64,000 nt of DNA, from assembly GCA_035079385.1 (NCBI GenBank), contig JAVHKY010000044.1, forward strand, positions 2,342,501 to 2,406,500, in the 5' to 3' direction. The position numbers and the translations under genes are program-made. Shown piece by piece: positions 26,001 through 35,788 of the stretch. The number at the start of each line of letters is the position of its first letter. The first letter of the stretch is position 1. The notes below the pieces were generated by a model. It made no database searches. It saw only the letters and a list, made by a program, of their open reading frames with translations, and had not been told where the DNA came from. Source of the DNA: Aspidiotus rigidus (lineage: Eukaryota > Arthropoda > Insecta > Hemiptera > Diaspididae).

Positions 26001-27742
26001 CATAAAATTTTCGATGATGAAGCTGCAAATGACCGAGCTTCAGAAGAAACGAAAAATTCTTGATGACGGAATACTGGATTAGGTACTAGTAGTGAAAATA
26101 TATAAGGAGAGAAGAAGAATCAATATCAAAAAACTAAAATATTTGTATATTTCCATACATAATTATTCAGAAGGGTGGTCAAAGAAAATTTTAATTCACA
26201 CTTCTCTTTTCTACACACCCCCTTTCTCTCCATCGAAATTTATCTTCCTATCTCTAGATACCTAAATACTAAGAAAATGTTTCAAGAAAAACCTCAATCT
26301 GCATCTAGATAATACCTTATAACAACACTGAACTGCTAACCCTTATTATTTTATCATCAGCGTGCGAAGAACGAATAAAATTATGATAAGGAAGTACTGC
26401 AGTACCGGTACTGCCTCCCATCAATATTACGAAATCCCATGCTATGAAAATCTTTCACAGGATTATCCTAAAGTAAGTACAAAAAGTGGTTTAGTCAATA
26501 AGGTCGAATTTAATTTGGTTGAAGTGGAAATGGTCGAAACCCATAAGGTTGACTTTACCGTACATTGAAGTCGAATGAAAAATTGGTCAAATTATCGCGA
26601 ACGAAATACCAGTACAATTCAAAATGAGAAAAGTGGCTTCAACAAAGCTCGCTAAAAGTCACGAATTAATTAAAATACTTATAAAATGCATTCACAGATT
26701 CAATGCGTCAAATCAGCTCGAACACATTATTTGTTCGAGGTAATCCTGCTAAATAAAAAACAAGATATTTACGATGAAGTCTTGCGACGTTACTACGATT
26801 AGAACCAGAATATTTGACGGAGGCAGCTTTCAAAAATCAATAACGTGAAGCATAACTACAAGGATGTCTTTTTCATTTGAACCAGTTTATCTATAGAGCG
26901 ATACAAGAGCATGGTTTTAAGAACAGGTACGACACGGATTCAGAATTTGCACTTACAATGCGCTTTTTATCGGTATTAGCGTTTGTTCGCCCCGCCGACG
27001 CAGCGCTGTAGGTATTTTTAAACTTTTGGAATCAATTTAATATTTTCCTCCCGAAGTCGCTGACATATTGGAGTATTTGGAGGATACATGGATTGATCAG
27101 TCACGAAGAAGGTCAAAGAAGCCACCATGCTACCCTATTGCCCCATGGAAATAGCATGGCGCTACCCTCGAAAGATTACCTCGGACAAATAATTTGGTGG
27201 AGAGCTGGCATCGTGGATTTGATACATTAACAACAGGTGCCCCCCCCTCCTCCTGTGAAAAAAAATGGGTCGTCTTAGGACAGGGCAGATTAGTTGCCGT
27301 GGTCCTGAAGTATGAGGACGAAACTGATGACGTGGAAACCTATTTGAGGGGCGCGCGTTGCCCATAATGTAAAAATACAAGAATTATCTGTGAAGGCATT
27401 TTATATTTTTATTAATTTGAGACGTTCAACTCACTTTCTTGAAGCCATTTTTCCAATTTTTAATCGGAATGGTATTTTGTTTGTTTGTTTGTTTGTTTGT
27501 TTATTTATTTATTTAAAATTAAGAAATTTAAAGTGCCGCTCCACAGCTCAGAAGGCCATTTATAGGCGATACTTCAACAGCAATACATGCTGTTATAAAT
27601 GAAAGAAACAAAAAAAAAAAAAATTAAAAAAACAGATCTACCAATCTCTCAACCTCTCATATATTCCTCTTTTTTGATTATTTCATTGTATTTTTCATTT
27701 TTCGACCATGAGTTTCAACCATTTCCACTTCGACCAAATCGC
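26001..27742. other. Non-genic flank of the LINE
   Basis: No gene is seen. A low-complexity patch around 26495-26570 is built of GGTCGAA / GTTGAAGTGG words. Related words lie inverted at 27705-27742, directly at the retrotransposon insertion point. A (TTTG)n(TTTA)n tract lies at about 27478-27515. Confidence 0.5.
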
Positions 27743-30700
27743 GTCGTCGTATCCTTTTTCCACGGTAGGCCTATTGGCCTGTCGGTGTGTTCGAAGCCGA
27801 ATCGGAGCTAGATGTATCTACCAATTTCTTCCTTGGTCTTCCTCTTGATCTCTTAGCCGTTGGAGTGTATTCTGTGATCATTTTTGGAGATCTTCCCTCC
27901 TCCATTCTCTCCACGTGCGATCTCCATTTTTTTCGATAATTTTTTATTCTGCGTATTATAGGCGTCACTCTCAGAGAATCTGTAATTACTTCGGATTTTA
28001 TTCTGTCGCTCAGTGTTACCCCTGCGGTTCTTCGCATGAAGCGCATCTCAGCAGATGTAATTCTTCTCTTGTCAGCTTTTTTCATCGCCCAGTTTTCGCA
28101 TCCGTAAGTTAAGGTTGGTACGGCGAGGGTGTTGTAAACTCGTACTCGGGTTTCTTTCCTCACTTTATTTACTGGCATGGTTCTATTCAATAGGCCTGTT
28201 AGTTTTATAAATTTATACAGTTTGTTTTCGATATCTACTTCTCCTTTATACGATATGTCCGTGCCTAAGTAACGGAAGGTGTTCTCCTGTTCCACAATTC
28301 CACTGTATACCACGATCTTACTCCGTACTGGTTCCTTTCCTTTGAAGGCTATTGTTTTCGTTTTCTTCAAGGATATTTTCATGCCGTACTTCGCCATTAC
28401 TTTTCCAAGGCTATATGCACTTCTCTGTAGATCGTCCTCGTTTTCTGCTACTATGACCTGGTCATCTGCAAACAAAACGGTTTCTATGTGTTTGCCGTTT
28501 TCTAGATTCACTCCTCTGGGTTTGTTTGTGATCCATTCTGTCGTTATTGCATCTATGTATATATTGAAGAGGACGCATGACAGAGGGCATCCCTGTCTTA
28601 CCCCTCTGTTGATTTGTACGTGGTCTGATTTTTGTTCTCCTAATTTTATGACTATTTTTGTATTCTCGTATACTTTTTGTATTATTCTTATCATTTTTGG
28701 CGATATATTATACTTAGGGAGAATCTTGAAGAGTTCGTGTCGGTCCACATTGTCATACGCTTTTTCTAGGTCTATGAAGCACAAGTGCGTTTCTTCATTG
28801 TGTTCTATTCTTTTTTCCATGAGTAGTTTTACGGTATAACTTGCGTCTGTGCACAATCTGCCTCTTCTGAAACCGTTCTGGCTTTCCAGGAGTTTTGTTT
28901 CAATCGCTTCGCTTATTCTCTTTGCCCAGATCTTTACTAGTATTTTATAGCACGCATTTAGAAGACTTATACCTCTGTAGTTTTCAGCTTTCAACATGTC
29001 CCCTTTCTTAAAGATTGGTATAACTATGGCGTTTCGATATTCTTCAGGAATTTGTTCTTTTCTCATTATGAGATTCATGAATTTGAGTAACCTTTTCTTA
29101 AAACTTGCGCTGGCGTATTTGTACAATCCTGAAGGTATTTCATCCTCTCCGGGTGCTTTTGAATTTTTTGTTCTTCTCAAGGCTTCATCTAGCTCTTGTT
29201 TGTTTATTTCTTCACTGTCTCCTTCTATGCTTTCAGCTGCTTCTTCCCATGCATTGTTACTGGTGTTATTCCACAGTTCACTGAAATATTTTTCCGCATC
29301 CTTCATTTGTAATTTCGGTAGATTTACTCTTTCATTAAAGTCACTTCTTATTCTCCTTAATATTTTATACGCTCTTGGTCTTACTTTGTAAACTTCTTGC
29401 TTCAAATTGGCTACAAAATCGTCCCAGCTATTCCGTTGTAGTTCTCGGGATTTTCTCTTTGCCAGAGCTGCTCTCTTGTTATACTCTACTTTATCCTCCA
29501 TTTTTTTGGTGTTCATCCATCTTCGAAAGGCGGCCTGTTTCTCTCTTACTAATGTCTGTATTTCTTCATTCCAGTTTCTCAATTTTTTATCCGGGATTTT
29601 CGCACGCCTAGTTCCTAGACTCTCATGGGCTGCCTGTTTCACGATGTCTTTTATATTGCGCCACTCTTCCTCAATGTCTTTGCTGGTATTTTTGTTTTCG
29701 GCGGCCATGTTTAATTGTCTCTGGTATAGCCATCTCGAAGTATCGTCGTCTAGGGCTTTTATGTTCAGCTTCTTTTTTATTTCTTCTTTCCTTTTCCTCT
29801 TTGATTTGTTTATACGGAAGACCCCTTGTACTAGACAGTGGTCGGAGTCTAGAGCTAAGCCTCTATATGTCCGTACATCCAAGCATTCCCTGGGTGCTCC
29901 TTCATTTGCAATTATGTAGTCAATCATAGAGTACAAACCTCTGGCACTCCAGGTGATTTTATGGGTCAGTTTATGCTTATAGAATGTGTTCATTATCTTT
30001 AGCCCATTGAACGCGCATGTTTCGATCAGTCTTTTTCCGTTTCCATTTGTTTCGTCTATTCCGAAGGTTCCGACTGTTTTTCCGACTTTTTGACGACCTA
30101 CCTTCGCATTTAGGTCTCCTGCTACTATAATCCCTTCTTCTGGGTGTATCCTCTGGATCGCCTTCTGCAGAGCTTCGTAGAAGTCTTCGCTCGCCTCGTT
30201 TCGTCCTTCTTCCGGGGCGTAAACACCAATTATATTTAAGTGGCTTCGACCTACTCTTATTTTTACAGTTATGATTCTCTCGTGATGTATATTGTATTCT
30301 TGAATTTCGTCTTTGTATGCTTTATGGATATAAATCATCACTCCTCCAGCCGCTCTCGTTGATTTTGGGACACCACTGTATACTGTGACATAATTCTTAG
30401 TTGAATCTGTTCCGCTGCCCTTCTTCTTTGTTTCGCTTATCACGGCAATTCGGATTCCTCTACGGTTCAGTTCTTCATCCAACTGGTTTTCTTTTCCAGC
30501 ATATCCTCTGATGTTAATTGTGCCCATTTTCATTATTTCTGTGTTAATTCTTCCGTGTTTGTGTGTTTTATTTTTAACCAGGGGTTCACCTCCGCCTGGG
30601 TTCCCGTTATATCCATCCTGTCCGAGGCTTCTTTGTTTGTTGTTTCGAGTACCATGTATTCGTCCCAAGTGGATACCAGTCACGAGGGATATATCTGGAT

Positions 30701-30892
30701 TGACAGGGGTGCTGTCTTCGCTGTCCAGTCAGCGGATTTCTTCTCAGGCTTTACTCCCTTAGCCTTTGGAGATCCAACTCCTAACTGCAAGGCAGCAGTT
30801 GGTTTTTCTGTAGGGGTTTTCCTTCCCTTAGCCTCTGGGGAACTATCCCTAGACCACAAGGCCGTGGTGTGGCCTACTCTCTCCATTACTAC
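27743..30892 (-). mobile_element. Apparently full-length non-LTR retrotransposon (LINE) with target duplication
   Basis: The 3150-bp element lies on the minus strand. Both ends are bounded by CCAAATCGC (27734-27742 and 30893-30901), a 9-bp target duplication. The minus-strand 3' end is a short run of GAC triplets rather than poly(A), as seen in some RTE/CR1-type elements. About 200 bp of leader precede the long frame, with an upstream open frame of 68 codons at 30886-30680. The insertion is into a GGTCGAA-rich repeat. Full length is inferred from a leader being present and the duplication being intact. Confidence 0.85.
27771..30683 (-). CDS. Endonuclease-reverse transcriptase of the LINE
   Basis: An uninterrupted frame encodes 970 residues. 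An apurinic-type endonuclease occupies about residues 53-285, with the start motif GTINIRGY, acidic ISET near 82-85, GDLNAK near 189-194, SMIDYI near 252-257 and SDH at 280-282. Reverse transcriptase follows at about 505-765. It shows APGEDEIPSG, NYRGISLLN, FIDLEKAYDNVD (catalytic Asp near 638), RGVRQGCPLS and the catalytic FADD near 738-741. The C-terminal part ends in the RGRPRKK stretch typical of many insect endonuclease-reverse transcriptases. The protein nicks the target and copies element RNA at the nick. All catalytic motifs are present, so the copy could be recent. The clade is probably RTE-like, but CR1-like is possible. The true start may be the Met just before GTINIRGY (residue 51 or 53). 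Confidence 0.9.
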   Translation of the reverse strand: MTGIHLGRIHGTRNNKQRSLGQDGYNGNPGGGEPLVKNKTHKHGRINTEIMKMGTINIRGYAGKENQLDEELNRRGIRIAVISETKKKGSGTDSTKNYVTVYSGVPKSTRAAGGVMIYIHKAYKDEIQEYNIHHERIITVKIRVGRSHLNIIGVYAPEEGRNEASEDFYEALQKAIQRIHPEEGIIVAGDLNAKVGRQKVGKTVGTFGIDETNGNGKRLIETCAFNGLKIMNTFYKHKLTHKITWSARGLYSMIDYIIANEGAPRECLDVRTYRGLALDSDHCLVQGVFRINKSKRKRKEEIKKKLNIKALDDDTSRWLYQRQLNMAAENKNTSKDIEEEWRNIKDIVKQAAHESLGTRRAKIPDKKLRNWNEEIQTLVREKQAAFRRWMNTKKMEDKVEYNKRAALAKRKSRELQRNSWDDFVANLKQEVYKVRPRAYKILRRIRSDFNERVNLPKLQMKDAEKYFSELWNNTSNNAWEEAAESIEGDSEEINKQELDEALRRTKNSKAPGEDEIPSGLYKYASASFKKRLLKFMNLIMRKEQIPEEYRNAIVIPIFKKGDMLKAENYRGISLLNACYKILVKIWAKRISEAIETKLLESQNGFRRGRLCTDASYTVKLLMEKRIEHNEETHLCFIDLEKAYDNVDRHELFKILPKYNISPKMIRIIQKVYENTKIVIKLGEQKSDHVQINRGVRQGCPLSCVLFNIYIDAITTEWITNKPRGVNLENGKHIETVLFADDQVIVAENEDDLQRSAYSLGKVMAKYGMKISLKKTKTIAFKGKEPVRSKIVVYSGIVEQENTFRYLGTDISYKGEVDIENKLYKFIKLTGLLNRTMPVNKVRKETRVRVYNTLAVPTLTYGCENWAMKKADKRRITSAEMRFMRRTAGVTLSDRIKSEVITDSLRVTPIIRRIKNYRKKWRSHVERMEEGRSPKMITEYTPTAKRSRGRPRKKLVDTSSSDSASNTPTGQ

Positions 30893-31039
30893 CCAAATCG
30901 CATTCGACCTTATTGCTGATAGCCCAGAAAGTTTTTCGTAGAAGCTTTAGATTATTGAATCTGATAAGTAAATCAAAAACTTCCATCTTGAAATTTCGCC
31001 ATTCGACCTTTAACACACAGAAAAACTTCTAAGTATTTT

Positions 31040-31131
31040 GAGGACCTATTTGTATAAAGGGCGCCCGTTCAACGTCTCATAAGAAATACATTGATGATTC
31101 CACGGACGCCCTTGGCTACAGATAGGTCCTC
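31040..31131. mobile_element. Foldback element
   Basis: GAGGACCTATTTGTA with AAGGGCGCCCGT at the left is mirrored by ACGGACGCCCTT with TACAGATAGGTCCTC at the right; 92 bp. The outer arms match well and the centre is single-copy. Confidence 0.55.
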
Positions 31132-31443
31132 ACTTGTGAACGCTAGATAATCCTACTACCTACCTTCAAACTCGTATGTACATTTGTTTTACGCGTAATT
31201 TCCCACAGGAATTGATAGTGTTTCACCAATTGATCAATCCTTCAGATAGATGTACAACTGCATCCCAGTAAAAAGCGGCTAGTTGAAGGCGACTCTTGAC
31301 TCGAATTAGTCCGTCAGGGCCAAGAAACATTTCAAGAGGTTCTTGAGGACGTTTATTGTCCTTGAGAAGAGCTAACTCCTACTGAAAATATTTCTTTTGA
31401 AGTTTGTGGATTAATAGTAGATTACTGTACAGTACCCTATTTT

Positions 31444-31670
31444 ATTGTATAGTGGTTCGGTAATTCCGTCAGTTGGAGCATGGCCACACTGCAGCGTGCT
31501 GCACGTCGTGTAAAGTGCTTTATTTTTCTAGACAAATCAAGACATCCACATCAGCCAATCATAGCGACGTTACAGCGCTGCACCACTGTTTACTCGCGTG
31601 CAACGTAAAACACAACTTACATTCGCACAAACAGTGATGTTACAACGTACTTACCGAACCACTATACAAT
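31444..31670. mobile_element. MITE with ATTGTATAGTGGTTCGGTAA termini
   Basis: 20-bp inverted ends bound a 227-bp element. The terminal TA within the arm is compatible with a mariner-type TA target. The body is relatively G/C rich with no open frame. It lies 15 bp from the next foldback. Confidence 0.65.
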
Positions 31671-31685
31671 GAAGATTCTTTCAGC

Positions 31686-31814
31686 TATACTCTGTTCACG
31701 TTAAGAAAGGATAGAAGTTCATACTTCGAGAACGGAACGGTAGATTAAAATTACCTTCAGCATTCCGTTCTCGAGGTATGAACTTCTATCCTTTCCTAAT
31801 GTGAACAGAGTATA
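31686..31814. mobile_element. Hairpin MITE, TATACTCTGTTCACG family, copy 1
   Basis: 129 bp. TATACTCTGTTCACGTTAAG is mirrored by the right end; further arms include AAAGGATAGAAGTTCATA and CGAGAACGGAA. Nearly all of it folds into one hairpin around GGTAGATTAAAATTACC. Other copies are at 37559-38157 (interrupted) and 46611-46754. TA target duplication is likely. Confidence 0.75.
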
Positions 31815-32132
31815 GAATCCACATTTGTGTATCAGAGAATTCTCTAATAACTCTATCACGAATAGTAATTTATGTTCAACCGTTGATACATAAAAAGAAA
31901 AATTTTTCTTCATATGTACAGCATTCAAAACGACGTCCCGAGGATATGAAATACACAACTAAAATTGAATAATCAGAGATTATCTCGAAGATATCCTGCA
32001 CTCCCCCCTCCCCGCAACGAACCCGTCTGTTCATCGCAAAATAAGATTCGACACATCAATCCCGGAAAAAAATCTGCACGAGAGAATTATCGCTCATTGA
32101 TGTTTGAATTGCGTAGACACATACTAGATTAG

Positions 32133-32199
32133 TGACCCGGTCTACGGAAAACCCGCTTAGCCAGAGATGGGTTAAGCTGGGTTTCCGTAGACCGGGTCA
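32133..32199. mobile_element. Short perfect foldback, TGACCCGGTCTACG type
   Basis: 67 bp. TGACCCGGTCTACGGAAA is mirrored by TTTCCGTAGACCGGGTCA, with an inner CCCGCTTAGCC/GGGTTAAGCTGGG pair. The ends resemble those of the 140-bp hairpin carried in each Helitron copy (TGACCCCGTCTACAGAAACC). Confidence 0.65.
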
Positions 32200-32206
32200 T
32201 AAAATG

Positions 32207-32703
32207 CTGTAAAATTTTGAATGTAATACGCTACCGTATATAATACGCACCCCAGATTTTGAGAATAATTTTCAAGAAAAAGCTTAATTCGTATATAATA
32301 CGCATTGAAATTTATACAAAGATAAATGAGCACAAAATTGAAAAAAAAAAAAAAAGAAAAAAAAAACTAGTTTTTGGAACTTAATAATTATCATCATCAT
32401 CACTTTCAAGTAATAACTCCACAAAAGTTTTTATAAAGATTTCGACACATACTGCAGTACTTGACATGCGAATTAGATGTCCGTGCAAATTATTCTGCTT
32501 CTTATCTACATTTGCACGTCGCGCTTGTTGGTGCATGCATCATGATTCATCCCATTTATACTCACTTATATATTCTGTCTGATGTTTACTGTAATTTTCA
32601 TTTTTAAAAAAATTGAAAACTTTATCCTGTATATAATACGCACCCCAGATTTTGAAGACGAAATTTTGGAAAAAAAGTGCGCATTATATTCGAGATTTTA
32701 CAG
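32207..32703. mobile_element. Non-autonomous DNA element with CTGTAAAAT termini and ATAATACGCACC repeats
   Basis: Left end CTGTAAAATTTTGAATGTAA faces right end TTATATTCGAGATTTTACAG. The word TATATAATACGCACCCCAGA occurs near 32237 and 32627, with a shorter form near 32292. It begins only 7 bp after the previous foldback. No target duplication was resolved and it has no coding capacity. Confidence 0.55.
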
Positions 32704-33432
32704 TAATAATACAATTTTAGTACAGACCAGTCTGATGAGAAGAATTGCACGTTGCGTCGCCGAGAGTTCTTGGTGGAATTTGATTAAGTATTGCTGATCG
32801 TAGGAAAATTTCGAAGGCTTTGGCCAACAGGCCTATTGGAAACCTTATGTGAAAGACGTAGACGTGACCCGTTCTCGAAAGACAGACAGGGGGGATATCA
32901 ACATCCCTTGGATTGATGATGGTCCTTTGAATGCATACTGCTTCCCAATTCAGAGCGCCAAACACCGACCATAGTTGAATTTCACGTACCCCAAAATTGA
33001 CAAAAAGTTGATGCACGCACGGGTCCTGAGATATTTAACCGGGATATATCGTTCCGGAACCCCTCGATTTCACGGGTTGAAATTTATAAATTTTAACAAA
33101 TTCTACCTCGGTATCGGGTGGATTTTAATATTCGTAATCAAAACGGCCCAAACAATGTAAAAATTCATAAATTTTCGTAACACATGTTCGAATTTCAAAA
33201 AAAAAATTTGACCGAAACATGTTCTCGAAACTCGGTGTAATAAAGTTTTCGTTACGAGGTCGTAGCACACCGCCTCATGAATGCTGGCGAACAACGACTG
33301 ACTCAAAGATGATCGGACTAGTCTCATCACTTGTACAGCTTTTTCACGCTATGCCTCAACCTGTTCGAATCTAGATAAGATAGAATAAAAATAGGAAGGA
33401 TAGGAATAAAGGATAGATAGACGGAATGACTA

Positions 33433-33489
<57 letters not shown>

Positions 33490-34170
33490 AATAAAAAAAA
33501 ATTCGATACGACGCAAATCTAGATATGAGCGTTGAATTCGTTTCTCACCAACACACACCAGCGCATACGATATCCTAGATCACAAAAAGTGGTCCCATTT
33601 CAAACGGAGATTAACTTATTCTGATTTTTATATCCATTTATAAACTAAAATTAAAACCAACAATGACTGACCTTTTCCCATAGTAAAACATTATCAGATT
33701 ATTTGCTCTACAAAATTCATTTCATTTTGGGATACTGTTCAACATTTTACACAGACCTACCTATTTCTGAAGGAAATTATTCCGACACCAATGATGAGAT
33801 ATTTTATGAAAATATAAATTACTAATGACAAATTTTTCAGTAACTCACCACTACCATGTATTATAACTTGAAATTTCAATCATTTTGAAGTCGTATTCTA
33901 CTGCCCTGGTCGTATATCCTAAGTACATTATTTAATACCTCCTTATTGTAACCTATGTTGATTAATTGAATAAATTATTTACAAAAACAACTCGTTCAGT
34001 AAGTTGGAGATAACGGATCATTTTGAATTCAACTCAATTCATTTTTCGAATATTTCTCTTTCCGAAAATACAAATTATAAAAACAAAGCAAATTATATTT
34101 TCGGAAATACAAGAATGCTATCTTATCAAAGTACAGAGATTACTCTAATTTGAAAAAACGGAAGGTAACG
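32704..34170. other. Non-genic stretch
   Basis: No gene is recognised. 32717-33370 has a more balanced base composition and short open frames on both strands, perhaps a decayed repeat, but no motif. 33500-34170 is AT-rich and forms the 3' flank of the minus-strand gene that ends at 34174. Confidence 0.4.
33435..33489. repeat. (GT)n(GA)n compound microsatellite
   Basis: About 16 GT units followed directly by about 11 GA units. Confidence 0.95.
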
Positions 34171-34173
34171 GAT

Positions 34174-34779
34174 TCAACTAGGAACGAGATCTTCTAGAAA
34201 CGGATTGAAATCGAAGTCATCATAGTAATTGAGGGTGGAATTCGCGTTGTCCAAATCCGTGCGAAAATCAGGACCCGATTTGGAGACACTCGAATACGAT
34301 TCATTTTCCTTCGAGATTTGAGATTCATCTGAATTCATATCTTGAAGCGACTTGCGCATCAGTTCTTCAAGTTCTTCATTTGCATTCTCAACTTCTACAG
34401 GAATTAAAACGCACAATGATAAACTTTTTGGAAATGAAAGAAAAAAACAAACCTAAGTCAACTAATCACCTGCGTTGGTTAGAGGAACCAAATGTTTCAA
34501 TTTCTCGTTGAATTGGAATTTGATAGGATCTCCTTTCAGATCCGTAACAAAATAAACGCACTGGAACAGAAAATTAGAAGTAACTGCTGAGGAAGAATTT
34601 GCTTTTTAACACTTATAGAATTAAATAATAAGTTATTGAATTAATAAGTGATAACTTACGTCTTTTTTTTGGCAAGTGGAGAACGCTTCGGCTCGATTAT
34701 AATAGACGAAAAGTAGTTTGCTTACTTCACCGTTTTCTCGACATTGGGGACAAAATTCAGAGGATAGTTTTAGGCTCAT
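34174..34779 (-). CDS. Small four-cysteine protein resembling the USPL1 N-terminus (3 exons)
   Basis: Minus-strand exons are 34779-34660, 34560-34470 and 34394-34174, with donors GTAAGT and GTGATT, acceptors TTCCAG and CTGTAG, and compatible phases (0, then 1). The product has 143 residues. The N-terminus carries a zinc-ribbon-like set: C-x2-C (FCPQCRENGEVSKLL) and, about 22 residues later, C-x4-C followed by VYFV. Human USPL1, a SUMO isopeptidase of Cajal bodies, begins with a similar C-x2-C ... C-x4-C-[IV]-Y block; this comparison is from memory. No protease domain follows. The rest is acidic and Ser-rich and ends in YYDDFDFNPFLEDLVPS. It may be a stand-alone relative of that zinc motif. 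Upstream, 34982-34989 (AAGATGGC) gives the YY1-like GCCATCTT on the gene strand about 200 bp before the start. Confidence 0.65.
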
Positions 34780-34979
34780 GTTGATTCTGATCCACAATCC
34801 GCATACCACCAAGTTATCTAGGATTCCGATTTTTTCAGTAAAATTACTAAAATTTCCTCATAATCTATCTTATCAATTTTTGATTATAATTCGGACTGGG
34901 CATCCTCCTTATATTAATAATAGGTGCGCCAGCGTCGATTCACAAAAATTGATAAGACAGTGGAGTATGTTCTCTGCGA

Positions 34980-34992
34980 TCAAGATGGCGGT
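34980..34992 (-). promoter_or_regulatory. YY1/Pho-like site upstream of the small zinc protein gene
   Basis: The minus strand reads CCGCCATCTTG here, close to the YY1/Pho core GCCAT with the extended GCCATCTT often found in TATA-less promoters. It lies about 200 bp upstream of the ATG at 34779 and about 50 bp from the Helitron end at 35039. Confidence 0.3.
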
Positions 34993-35265
34993 CCATTATA
35001 CCTACAACAGTTTGAACAGTCATCATTATAATATTATACTAGCAATGACGGCGCGCCTACGGCGCGCCTCAGTGGTAAGTCAATGCATGGTAGTGATGTC
35101 GCACAGAACAAAAACCAAGACGAAAAACACGACATTATTTTTTTCAAGTGAAATACCGAAACAAACTGAATGGTGAAACTACCAAGAAATAGATTAACTA
35201 ATGATTAAAAACAAATAACAAAAAAACAAAGTAAAAGATACCCTAGCCGAAAACTTGCATGGAAT

Positions 35266-35515
35266 CACAGAGTAAACAGAGGTCGTCTTCGCTATACTCA
35301 TAACGTTAACAAATACGGGCATCATCCAAATTCGTAGTTTAGGTTCGCCTAACGCGTTGAGTGCGCGTCAAGCTCTGCATGCAGCTGTACACAACGAAAA
35401 TTGTTGAGTGTTGCAGATTCACCGCTCGGTTAACTGCGTTAGGCAAACCCCAAACCACAAATTTGGATGATGCCCGTGTCTCGAGCGCGTTCAGACGACC
35501 TCTGTTTACTCTGTG
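35266..35515. mobile_element. MITE with 8-bp target duplication CATGGAAT
   Basis: 250 bp. The ends are CACAGAGTAAACAGAGGTCG and its inverse; inner arms CGGGCATCATCCAAATT face AATTTGGATGATGCCCG. CATGGAAT flanks both sides (35258-35265 and 35516-35523). It is inserted inside the Helitron relic. Confidence 0.8.
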
Positions 35516-35788
35516 CATGGAATGAATAACAATACCAAGGACTACATCGGTTATTCTTTCATTAACGAGGATAGTTTTGCATTAAATACTCTGCTGACCA
35601 ACTCAGCGCGCTCAATTGGATTTTTACACCAATCTAAATTCTCAGATATTTCACGCCATTTCCCATTGCACGTACATGTAATAAATAAATCAGGTTTTCC
35701 AAATCTCGATACCAAAGTCATGCGGCATCTTGATAATTTTGAGCCATGTTTCTGGGACTGTCTTCAAAGGTAGAAGGCAATATTATTG

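Noticed and set aside
28279..29919. Several long + strand open frames opposite the LINE
   Set aside because: They are antisense shadows of the reverse-transcriptase frame on the minus strand.
35513..35773. 86-codon + strand frame beside the Helitron remnant
   Set aside because: It starts inside a MITE end and its target duplication; no family match, so treated as chance within transposon DNA.
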